NCBI GenBank assembly: GCA_024734555.1
Contig: JANPWX010020199.1
Location: 3,815,401-3,879,400, forward strand
DNA from: Trochalopteron elliotii
Lineage: Eukaryota; Chordata; Aves; Passeriformes; Leiothrichidae
DNA length: 64,000 bases
Direction of reading: 5' to 3'
The translations under genes were made by a program, and so were the position numbers. Shown here piece after piece: positions 10,001-21,815 of this stretch (position 1 is the first letter of the stretch; each line of letters opens with the position of its first letter). The notes beneath the pieces were generated by a model. It worked only from the letters and a program-made list of their open reading frames with translations, was not told the origin of the DNA and searched no databases.

Positions 10001-13000
10001 CTGTTTTCAGGAGCTGTACTTGTCATGTATTACCACTGTCCACCATCTGGACAAATGGTGATTTTCTTGAGCTGCTTTTCATTACAAGTCTCCAAAAGTC
10101 ACCACTGTAAAACACTAGCACTCTGTTCTACCACATTTCTATTTATATGTATATTACAAGAAAACCTGTCATGAGATCATCACTTCTTTGACTACTCCAA
10201 CAGGACACTGAGTAACACTTCTACAGATATCTGATAAAAAGTAATTTTGAGAATAGTCAGGAAGAGAGTGTTTGTTCACTCCTTTTGCTTTACCATTCTC
10301 CAAATGTGATCAGAAGGAGGAAGTTATTCTACTAATGGATCAGAAGATTGCTCTATAAATTAAATATAATTCTAAAAATACAGCTCCCATGTTTGATAGG
10401 TATAAATTCAAAATACAATGTGGATATATCAAAAAGGCCTCTTTAAAATCATAAGGAATCTAAAGATGCATAGTTTTGTGAGATTCTGATGATGGTAATT
10501 TGTGAGAGAAAGAATCATCAGCATTCTATTTTCATATGTTGGTCTACATCCTGTTCTTACATGCAGAATAGTTAAATAAATACCCACTATTATGTCTGTT
10601 CACAAAGACCATTTTGAATATATCATGATCGAAACTAGATATGTAAAGCTAAAATACAGGCTTTCTACTGAAAAGTGAACATACAACACATTCAGTTTCA
10701 AAGTGTACTCCAAATCTTGAATAAGTTTCTTGAATGTAATAATTGCCAGCACTAAATGCAACCCATTGGTTTCAATTTCCAAGGAGACCAGGGAGGAGAA
10801 TCCTTCAATATGAATTCCAAAACCTGAAAATGTTGGGAGGATTTTAAAAATGTATGTTTGTCCTTAATGTACAATTCAGTAATTATCATCTCCCTAGAGA
10901 TACATGAACTTTATTTGAGGCAACAGATGCAAGGTAAAAAAATTGCAAGTGAAAAGCAGAAGCTGAAAAACAGTCTAATACATACAGTATAAGAAAAGGG
11001 ACTCAGACCCCCCAAATGTAAATTTTAAATGGAACTGAAAACTTCTTTTTTTTGGTGCAAGTCTGTTATGAAATTTCAGAGTGGAATGAAACTATCAACT
11101 TTACTAAAACCTTAAATTTGTGCTGCGATGTAATAAAAAAATTAGAAAAGACTTAGGGCAATATCTAAAAGGGGAATTTAGGTTTTACTTTGCTGTGTCC
11201 TGGTGTCTACCAGAATCCACATACCCAGATTAAATCTATAAATTGTTTATGAACACTGGTTTAATTTTTATGGCACAAATTCAAGAACTGTGAAACCTGG
11301 TTGGAAAGACTTCCTACTCTTAACATAGAGCAGTTAATGGTAAAATCTGTTACCCATTGGTTATAGAATATTCTAGGAGAAAGGTAGTCTCAATTTCCAA
11401 ATGTAAGGCAATTACATTTTTGTATAGGTAATGAAATAGTTATCGAATGACGGACTGTAATTGAGTCATATTTAACTGGAATGCCATAGTCCTTGCCTAT
11501 TGAGTTAGTCTCTTATTCTTTTTTATCTCTCTTACTAAAAAATGCAAGCGTTTCTATGTTTCTAGTCTGTAATATAGCTTTAAACTAGCTTAAACAACCA
11601 GTTCCATGCCATCTTTGCTATTGCATAATCTGAAAAGTTTGATTTTACTTTATAAAATACAATGTATAAGAAAAAATTTCTTTTGATTTTACCTTTATGC
11701 AAGTGCATTCATCTAAATACATAAAACTAGATTATAAATACCTCTGTGACAGTCTTTCATAATTTTTAGTGACCTCATTCTTTCATTTGAGTTTACTTTT
11801 GAACAGATACATACCATGCCTAATGAAGCTCTGAAATCTAGGATAAGAGTTAGAAACATGAAGAGGTGTTTGAATATGATGACAGTGAGCATGCTGTATG
11901 TGACTAATGAATTGATTGTGGGTTGGCTGAGACAGGAAGTACAGCTCCAGAGTGTGATAAATCTCTCAGTCTACCTAAGAGTGTTTAATAAATCTATACG
12001 AGAAAAAGTAGTTCAAAAATAACCATTTTTTGCATGTTCTCTCTCATCTTCACACCCAGAGTTTGGGTGGTCGTTTAGGAAAGACCTTGTGGCCTAGCAT
12101 GCATGACTCTTCAGCCAGTTTCTTGTATAGTTAATGTGCCTGTTGAATATGTGGGTGTGAGTCAAAAGCTGATTTCCTGACCACATTATTATGTTTGAAT
12201 TAATGAAGAAGAGTAAGAACTCTGGTTAAAAAGTTGTGCAGATCTTCTGTCTTGACTAGTATTTATCCAAGAGCTTGAAGCTGCTCATAAGTTATAAAAA
12301 CATGCTGCTTTTTCCTTTTCTTTTACTAAAATTTGAAAGTTCTGATCTCACAAGTATGAAGAGAACTTACATCCAAATATAATAATATATTTATTTAAGA
12401 GTATTTAAGATGTAAATAAATATATGACACTATGTTCTTTGCTCATGTATTCTAGAATAACTTCACTGACTTGATGATCTACTAAAAACTACTTAATATA
12501 CAGAATTCATGCTGTTAATTAACATCCACCTCTTTTTCTCAGTTCCGCTCTGACTCTTTTCCCAGATTCATTAGAAACAAAGGTACCATTTCAATAGAAC
12601 ATTTCAAAATAAGTTCTTCTTCTCTTCTGGACCACCCTGGGAAGAATGTATAAAGATCTACCACTTCTTTGATCAAGAATGTTATAAGCAGACTTAAGTA
12701 GTTTTTAAAGTCCCTCTTGGGGTTTAAAGGGTGTACATGTGTGCTTGCCATTCACACATCCTGAAATGAGATGGAATGTGAAGGTACATGTTACGTTTTT
12801 CTAGAGCTGTTCTCAGATTAGGAGAGTATACCTCAGCTTCTGTCTGCTAGATGTTAATTGTGTTATGTAACAATCCGTATGGGTTTTATAAAGTCCAAGT
12901 CATTCCATTTTCCTAATGTGACTCTGAAGTACTTTCAGAGTACCAAATAATCACCATAGATGAAATATATACAAAGACTGCTGGCCTCATGAGGCTTCCA

Positions 13001-13169
13001 GGTGCTCCAGATTACTTGAGGTGCTCAGAGCGTTAGGTGTTGTATGAATCTTTACTCAGCTGGCAGTCCAATTTAATTCCTGATATATAAGACAATATAA
13101 GATATATCAGAGGAAAATTCAGAAGTGTTTGTATGTCCTTGTTACTGGAACACTATTTTCCTAAAAAAA

Positions 13170-13289
13170 GCAGGAAGGCAAGCAGGGAGAAAGGGAGGGA
13201 GGAAGTGAGGAAAGAAGGAAGGCAGGCAGGCAGGCAGGAAGGAAGGCAGGAAGGCAGGAAGGCAGGAAGGAAGAAAGGGAGGAAGGAGC
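13170..13289 (+). repeat. (GGAA)n/(GGCA)n purine-rich microsatellite
   Basis: About 120 bases of nearly pure GGAA, GGCA and AGGG tetramers. The frame across it (13133-13336) encodes a Gly-Arg-Lys-Glu-Gln repeat typical of translated tetranucleotide repeats and is not a gene. GGAA repeats match the ETS core, but that alone says nothing about use. Confidence 0.9.
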
Positions 13290-15799
13290 CATCTTATTTG
13301 GTCTTACCCTCAAGTATTTGGTCTGTCTTCAATTAACCAAAAGGGAAACAATGCAAATTACTTTACAGCTGAAGTAAAAGATTTTGCAGATTCATCAGAA
13401 TTTCTAAATTCTTTCCTGAGAATAGGCATGCAGTTCTGGTGCCATAAGGAGTCAATAGCTGGAAAGTGGTTTGTACTATTACTGAAGATCAGGTTCTCCT
13501 TTTATATGAGAATACATGTTTGCCACCATTTGTGGTGGTAGTTCTGCACTGACAGCTGTAACTCACTGATTCTTTTTAGAGCCATCTTGGGTTCTCAATC
13601 TGCATTCAAGTGAAACTTGAGAAGATGCAAGCAGCAGTAGCATAGCTGACTGAATCACTATTTATGCTAATTCAAGTTGTCAGATGCCCCAGCCCTGTAA
13701 TGCTAGAGTACTAGCAGGTTATTTATTTAGCTTTGATTTTAGGTATAATGGTACTTTTGTCTGAGAGCATAGTGAAGCAGAGGAAGGATATTCTAGCATC
13801 TGTGATGGGAGCTTGGATTTGGGCAGTGTGGAATTAACTGTTCCAGAACCCCTTTTAGATGGCTATGAAGATTTCTCTTTGCTCATGCATCAATTCCCTG
13901 TCTGTGGAATGAGATGGTATTTCTCTGAGGTTGATTCTGTGTGACCCAGGCACTGTGGTAACGGTGTCTATATGAGTACCATAGGGAGTAAACAAGGCAA
14001 TGGAGACTATAAATATGTAGTGGTTTTTAGAGAGTTACAGTCTAAAGCAAAGCAACAGACTCTTAAATAACTTCACTTTTGCTAGAAATCCATTTTAATT
14101 GAAGTTTAGAACTTTCTACTTCTTTCTGTCCATTTTTCGTCTACTTCTTTAGTAGTTGTGCCAAGGTATCCATGTGTGTTTCTTCCACTGTCATCTGGCT
14201 CATTCCCAGCAGATGCACACAATCTGTTTTGCTGTCATTGACAGGGCTCAGTTTATGAAAAAAATGTGGCAGAACATGCTGCTGTAGTCACTTATACAGG
14301 ATTCTCTTTTCTAAGTAACTGAGAAGAAATTCATTCTTTTTTTTTTTTACATATTGTTCAATCATAGGGTTTTATCCAGGCTACTTTACATGGAGTTAAA
14401 CAGGGTGTTGGTTTAACATTTTAGCTTTCTTTTTTAATTCTTACTTTGTAAAATTTATATTTACCAAAAATATGTATATAGAAATCACCACAGAATGTGG
14501 ACAGATCTCAGTTTCAAGTGGCGGCAATAATTCTGGCCATTCTGGAGTATATGTAGTATTCCCATCTATTTTAGACAATATTATAATGTTTCTTTTAGAT
14601 TTTGCAATATAAATAGAAATTTTCCAATTTATAAATAATCCTGATCATCCAAAGATGTGCACTCTTAAGTATCCTGAATATATGTGGATTATACAAAAGG
14701 ATTTTGTATAAGGGAATAATGTGTTCCTTCTCCTGCAAAGTTCTAGTCAGTAAGAGGCTGAGTAGAAACAAATCAAAAAATGAAATTTTTGACTTCATTG
14801 CCTACAGAATAAAACTCTAAACTTTAACGTTATCACTTATTGTGATATTGTGGTAACAAGGCCTAACACAGATTAGGGCCTATTGTGCATGGTGCTTTGC
14901 AAACAGGCATTAATGAACAGCTCTACTTTTGGCCTTAACAGCATGAACAAACAGGATAATAAAAAGGAAGGTAGAGAGAAAGAAATTAAGATTTTTTTAC
15001 TATTATGAATGTCTTACCCTTTTTCTCAGTGTTCAATAGGAAGACTTGGTGTAAGTAATTAAATTTTATGGAAGGTATCTAACCAGAAAAATACTGTTTA
15101 TTAGGTGATGGGGTGTTCTCATTGTCTTCCTCAAAGAAAAAATTAATCAACGGCTCAAATTTTGTGTTCCTTCTTTGCTGCTTTCTGCCTCTATCCCAAT
15201 GAAGGCAGGGATGACAACAGCCATTTCCACACTGGGCTACTAAGGTTACAGCCTAAGCCATTAAAAACCTGCTAATGTTAAATATGTATGGGCATTCTAC
15301 ATGTTTTTTAAAAAACAGAATTTGTTTTACCATCTGATATTGCCTGTAATCCTTTTATTTTGATCTAAATTTTCTCTGAATTGTACTTAGTTTTGGATGG
15401 GTTGACAGCTCTGGCTTCTCTTTTTTCATTTTACAGCTAAAAGAAAAAAAAGTCTTCAACAGCTAGAATCTCCAATAATTTCCCAAATTGAAAACTAGTT
15501 TAGTGAGCCTTGTGTCTTGTTCTGACTTTGAAATATCTGCATCTATACATTAACATAAACTAAATATATTTAAACAATTTTGATCTGTATTTTAGGATGT
15601 ATTTTTAAACACTATTTCATTTTGGGAAATGCCTTTATATACTTACAACTCTGAATTCACGTTGTTGTCCCTCACATAGTTGCAGATTTTGCATTATTGA
15701 TAGATTATTATGCTAAAAAGGCTGTCTGGAAATATGCGGCAGTGGTAGACTGACGTTAACTAGGCTTGTGGTTTTTCTATATAATTGTTTCTTATGATC

Positions 15800-15861
15800 A
15801 TGTATCTATATTTATACATATGTACATATACATGTGTGTGTGTTTCATACAAATATATATG
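15800..15861. repeat. TA/TG/CA-rich low-complexity stretch
   Basis: Alternating purine-pyrimidine ATAC/ATGT motifs grade into (TG)n at about 15833-15842 and then ATATAT. A degenerate dinucleotide repeat. Confidence 0.6.
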
Positions 15862-16798
15862 GTTTTCAAACTATGATTGCACGCTGCTGGCTGTGCCTTA
15901 AATTGTAAATAACACTGTCAAAATGGCTCTTCACAGTCAGACCTCATAAAAATCAGTCCATAAACATGTGGTGTATTTTCTCCATATATATGCAGTTGCT
16001 ATATAAATTAAAGTCCTTCTTCCATTGTTCTAAACTTAAAATCCTCTGTATTATGGGTTAGAAATACAGTATTTTTTAGTAGATTCTTTGTATGTGCTTT
16101 TATATATGTTGGCGTATTCCAGTATCAAAAAAAAAAAATGTAAGAATACCAAACATAATTTCTCTTGATTTTATTAACAGGTTGAATTAAAAGATGACTA
16201 TAACCCCTGTTTTCCATTATAATATTTTTAATTTGTTTGTATGTTTTTTGAGGGGAGTATTTTTGTATTTCAGGGGGGTCTATTACAAGCTAGACCTTCA
16301 AGGTTTCTGGAAATAATGTCAACTTTTTTGTTAGTCCTAAAATTGCTTTAGGATGGGAATTGTTATTGTGGGCATTTCTAGGAGACAAATTGCATCAGTG
16401 TATCAGTTATCACCTATAATAAAAAAGCAGACAGAGAAAATAGGGTCCTCAGATGATTTTTTTTTTACTACCTCTATGCCTTGATTGCTAGGCTCAGTTT
16501 AACTCCAAAAATATTGTTATGACTTAGCTATTATCCTTTGAAGACCAAGATTACAACACACGTATTAGTTGTTTGGGCAGCAAGAAGTGAAAGGGATAAT
16601 TTAATACATTTCTAAAGACTAGAAATTATATCCTTATATTGAGAATTGATGCTTCTCCAAAATGTCAGGAAAGATGGCATAGACCAAATGAAAGAATATA
16701 TAATGTAACAGTTTCTCATTATGTCACCTATCAACCTTGATTTTCTTTAAAGCACTATTTTAAATTTAAGCATATTGATTATGCTTCCTTTGTTAGAA

Positions 16799-16868
16799 AT
16801 AAAAACAAAAAACCAAAGTACCCCCCCAATAATAATTAAAAAACCCAAACAAATGAACAAAAGACCCC
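16799..16868. repeat. A/C-rich low-complexity stretch
   Basis: Mostly AAAAC, AAACC and a C7 run with very few G or T. One of three A/C-rich tracts in the window; the others are at about 27911 and 61359. Confidence 0.65.
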
Positions 16869-19800
16869 TATATTATGAACAGCAGCTTAGCATAGCAATA
16901 TATTGCTTTTAGCTCTAAATGCTAAACATCAGAATCTCAAAACCATTTGCCTGGTATTTCATGATCCTACTTGGAATCTGACATGGTAAAAAAGATTAAA
17001 CTCATACACATTCAGACTGGACAAAAATAGATGATAAATTCCAAAGCTGAAGACTTTCTATACAGAACTCTATTAACCTTAGCAGTTTCAGATTCTGTTT
17101 CAGACATCTGTGCTGATCTCAGCTGTAGAAACTTAACAAGTAAGAACATGCAAAGTAAAGACAGTGCTTCAGGGTTTTTTTTCATTTTATATAGCTGATA
17201 ACTTTCCATGAAAAAGCAAAGAAACACAAAAAATCATAAGAAAATTGGTCAAATAATTAGCAGAAAAGCAACAGCCTGAGCTGCTTTTTCACAGGTGCTG
17301 CAGATTTTAATTTACATAAAATAGAATACTTAGTTTTGTATTCCATTTCTTTTCATCACTACTGAATAGGGACTAGTATTTTCAGTCTCTCAGTAATATT
17401 TCAGGAATAAATATTGGTACTTAAGTGATAGTATGCAGATATCTGTGTATCTTCAGATAAGCCAATATATAGAATAGGTCAGTAAATCCTGTATATATTT
17501 CCATCTTACACTTTAACAGTAATGTAAATAACTTGAAGATATCATTAAAGGTATCAGTTGTATATATGATTATACACTGGAAAATTAAGATATAATTAAT
17601 ATTATAAGATTACATTTTCTTGCTCTTAAGGAAGTAGAACAGTTGGGGCTTTTTCCCACGAAAATACTTTCCAGTGCCTTGCCAGTAGCATGTTTCCAGT
17701 GGGAGAATCACCCTCTGTAGTTGACTGGAGCAGATTTTTTCTCTGTATCAGGCTAGATGTGGACTTTTCATGAGCAGAAACAACATATTTTTGTGATGTG
17801 AGCTGGCCTCAAAAATGTATTATTCATAGACCATGGTTCTTCACCCGTAATGATAGCTTGAGCTAGTACTGCCCCTGGTGAAAGCACTGTTTGTATGGGG
17901 AATTTTTTTCTTTATAAAAATACACATATCCTTTTTTTAATCTGTTTGCCTCTGGATGCAGGACAAACACATTACTCAAGAAAAAAATATACTTATCCCC
18001 AGTCTAAGAGAGAAGGGGACTGTCTGGATGGAGACAGAACTGACCACTGACTCTTACACAGCACACAGAATTGCTGTGGTGTGCAGTCATGCTACACCTG
18101 CCTAAATCTCAGAAGTTATGTCCATCTATGCAGTGCATGAGATACCTTACAAATTATTAATTTTGAATCCCGTCACAATATTGAACATTAAAAAAATATG
18201 TACAAAAATCAACTCTTTGGTCAATTCTATTGTGGCCTCTGTTTCTGTTACAATTTCTTCTTGGCAAAAATATGGACAGTGCTTTGATTATAAAGTTATT
18301 ATTTTGAAGAAAAATACTGTAATTTTGAGTGTACTTTTTTGTGTTATTCAGAAAATTTAAGCATGTTGACAGTGTTAATATGAGTGAGGACAAAGCAGCT
18401 CTTTGGTTTTAACACTTCTAAATTATCTTATACTGAGCTTAATTGACAAAGCTATTAATACCGTTTTAATTTTTTTTTTAATTGGAAATGTCGTTAAGCT
18501 TTCAAATACACAGTCTCCATAAATGTTCAGGTTTTTTTTTTTTCTGTTATTGAAAAAATGTAAAAATAAGAATGGACAGATAGCTTTGTTGTTTTGAAGG
18601 TCTTATAATTCTACTTTGTTTGAAAACTTAGGTGTGAAAATATGAAACATAAGTAGGTGAAAACATAATGTATATTATATCTTTCTGGTTGTGTAGAAAA
18701 CATACATTCGATGTGATGGAGTGAAACCTCTCTGTTCAGTATGTTACTAGAAATAACAATTTAAATTGCAATCCACTGTATAACTCTACTTTCTTCATGT
18801 TTCTATGACAAGTCAGCAGTAAGACACAGAGTATAAAACTCTGATTCTGAAAAAAATTCAAGCCAAGAAAGCTCTTATTCAAATTCTCAGTTAAATAATT
18901 TGCATCCCAGTTAGAGTCAGGCCTATACCAGACCCACTGGGCAATTCAAGCACCAAAAGATTTTGTTGAACGAGAAGAGCCAGGGAATTTCTGAAGCTAG
19001 GAAGAGAAACAGTTCGTTGCAAGAAGGTAAAGCAGATATTTAAGGAACATGCAATCTCTTATCAATAGGATCACTTTCAAATCTTCAATATTTCCTTTAT
19101 TTTTATCATGTTCATCTATATATGGCATGCAAGGCGGAGAATTTTATTTCTCCTCCTATAATTAGAAGCTAGATTATGGACAGAAATATTCTATATCTTA
19201 AAATAATGTATATTATTTTATAATAATATATAATTTGTATATTTAAAAAAAAAGAAGGCTAAGCAGCAAGTTTGCATCTTCAAAAAGATTTTGTCCACTA
19301 CAGCTTTCAGTCAGATCTTCTGCACACAGTAGCTTCTCAGAAAAACAAGAAACTGTAGCTATTTCAGCATTATATTAAGCTAATATTTTCCTTCCCTAAA
19401 TACCCACTGTTACATAATAACACTGAAACATAGTCAACTTGTTTATACAAACTTATCTGAGAAATCTCTTGCTTTAAGTAGTAAGACCAGGTGACTGTGG
19501 AAGGTCTTTTGATGAGTGAGTAGAGTTTGTCTGGTTTTGGTTTCATTGCCTATCTTGCTTAATAAAAAAATATATGAGCAGATTTGTGCAGTTTCCATTC
19601 TGAATTGAACTGTACAAAGACATTCTATGAAAGCCATTTCTCTTCCTAAGACTGGACTAGTGGTACAGGCTTAGTTGCACAAGGAAACTTGTGTTACTGT
19701 CTCCTTAAGCTTCTTCCATTTGCCGAAGTCTTGCTAGCACAAGAGAAACTCTTTTCCATGTCAAAATGTTCACCAAACATGTTCTATTTTCTGCCTCTTT

Positions 19801-19819
19801 AGTGTGAAATTTTCACACT
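19801..19819. repeat. Perfect inverted repeat, 9-bp arms
   Basis: AGTGTGAAA and its reverse complement TTTCACACT flank a single central T. TTTCACACT resembles a T-box half-site (TCACACCT), so a paired T-box site is conceivable, but this is speculative. Confidence 0.6.
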
Positions 19820-20855
19820 GCACATTACAGAAAACTTTAGATTCTAAAACTTCAGACCAGAAAGTTTTTTCTGTCTGCATGAAGCCATGACAAAGGTACC
19901 TGTTATGAAAGTGTAATTTTGTATCTTGTACATGCTCAAAGCCCATCTAAATGAAGTTTCAGGGATACAGTAATCTGAGTATATTGTGTGGCTGTGTCAA
20001 GATAAAGGACCAAATTTTTAGTAGAAGACCTGAATTCTTTTCCTGTTTCTGTAGACCTGCTTCCTAACTCCAAAAATTCCATTTGAAAATTTCAACTTTT
20101 GCTGTAAAATTTCACCATTGTCATAAGTGAAAAGGAGGGAAAGAAAATTTTATTACATACATTATTTTATAATCAGTGTACTATTTTCAGAAGCTTCCAA
20201 AAAAATAACACTTGTCATTTGAGAGCTGCAGCTGTTAGTCTGTTGAGACATAGAGGGGATGGGGCAGATATTGAATTATTCATGAAGGCTATTGCTATAG
20301 TTGACAGAAGTTCATCAGCTAATTCTCCCACTCCATTATGAACTTTCTTTCAAATTCAGTCAGGCTACAGGAGTACAAGCTGTTACTTTTAATAATCATG
20401 CTACCAGAAGTTTTATAAACTGTACATATCACATAAGCTTTCTCTTTTAATAAAGTTACTTACTGTTCGTTGGGGGCTGATAAGTGCTTAATTTTTAATA
20501 CTTTTAATACTAATAATTAATGGAAAATGTGAATAATCTGGTATGCTTTCAAAATGAAACTTTTACAAAAATGTTTTAAAAATGCATATAATAATTTTTT
20601 TTTGCCTTAATTCAGTTTGATGAACCAAAGTCCCTGATATTTTAATTTATATTATTTTCGGTTTATATATTTATTTATATTTAAGTTTTTTGTGGTTTAC
20701 AACACAAGGAGGTTTTGTGTGCTGTTACTTACAACATATTTTTCAGTTTATAGACCAATTCAACATGTGTAAATGCAAGAAAATCTTAATTTTCCCAAGC
20801 ATGAAGAAATCAAGTACTTTATATTCCAAATGCTAATTCTCTTGCTTGCGTGAAG

Positions 20856-20912
20856 GGGTTAAGTAGATGATCTCCAGAGGCTCTTTCCAACCTTAAGTAT
20901 TGTGGGATTCTG
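20856..20912 (+). mobile_element. CR1 LINE 3'-end fragment
   Basis: The segment contains TAGATGATCTCCAGAGG, then CTTTCCAACC and a terminal ATTGTGGGATTCTG. This is the characteristic 3' end of CR1 retrotransposons of birds and other reptiles (consensus: ...GATGATCTCCAGAGGTCCC, then TTCCAACC..., then ATTCTGTGATTCTG). Only about 57 bases remain, so it is a heavily 5'-truncated, inactive copy. The 3' end points to higher coordinates, placing it on the + strand. Confidence 0.8.
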
Positions 20913-21384
20913 GACGAAGCCAACAATTTTGTGGTGCAGGCTGTCAAAGTAATGATAAAATGCTGACATTCAAGGTTAGTTTGGCAGACACCAAAATCAT
21001 GTCATGAAGTGAGTGCTCATGGTGGTTATTGCAGGAATGTTTAATATCAAAGACTTTGTCCCAGTCTGAGTGATAAGGAACTGGGTGACTCTCCCACAAG
21101 AGATTCCACAAATAAAGCTCTTCTTTTCACATAGGCAGTGTTGTCAGCTATCTCTGCTTTGGCCACAGCAAACCCACAAATCTTTCCAGCATGCATTTGA
21201 TTTCTTCAGGAGATTTCTCTCTCTTTTTACACATCACTACAGTCTGATTTGGGGATTTGAGAGCAGTAAGAAATTGTAGTAAAAAATTTCTTATCCAGTT
21301 CATCCCCCTTTTCTCTGTGGAGATTTCCACAGTGAATTAGATTGAAAAGTGTCTGTTAAGTGGTGTGCTTGATGCAGACAGTGC

Positions 21385-21815
21385 CCTTATTTATCCTGTG
21401 ATGACCTAATAGCAGCAGCAGCACATGCCCTTTTGATAGAGAGGATTATTGTAATTTCCTCCTAGAAAGGCTTCCAGCAGCTCAGCTCTGTCACTTGCAG
21501 CCTGTTCAGAATGCAGTGACACACTCACATCCTGTCTTGAGCAAGTACAATCCTCTGCCTTGTACCTTCACTCATTTACTTTATCTGCTATGAAGTAGCT
21601 GTTTGATTTTAAAGTTTGCTGTCTTAGTTTTGAAATCCTTAATGGCTCAGAAAATGGCTATTTTCAAAAACTCCTCCACAAATATCATCTTGACAGATAT
21701 CACCACCCCCACAGCACATTTTAGGAATCTCAGCATCACATCTTAGGTTGGCAAGTTATGTCCTTTGCCGTGATAGGCCTTCAGGTAAGGAACTCCCCCA
21801 GGAAACCTGTCTTGA
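21385..21815 (+). mobile_element. Ancient L2-like LINE reverse-transcriptase relic
   Basis: Translation of short + strand segments in shifting frames recovers, in order, the C-terminal landmarks of L2-clade reverse transcriptase: LSCDDL (like LSRDDL), then from 21444 DYCNFLLERLPAA followed by LQPVQNA, then from 21605 DFKVCCLSFEILNG (like the FK...L.F.ALNG motif), and near 21762 SFAVIGLQVRNSP (like SFSVAAP.LWNSLP). Several frameshifts and stops break the frame, so the copy is long dead. The order and spacing of four separate motifs make chance unlikely. The exact clade (L2 rather than a relative) is my best recognition. Only the final part of the polymerase ORF is preserved. Confidence 0.75.

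Noticed and set aside
13170..13289. GGAA repeat as an ETS-type enhancer
   Set aside because: The repeat contains the core by composition alone, and nothing around it supports regulatory use.
13133..13336. Arg/Lys/Gly/Gln-rich open frame
   Set aside because: It is a translation of the GGAA/GGCA microsatellite.
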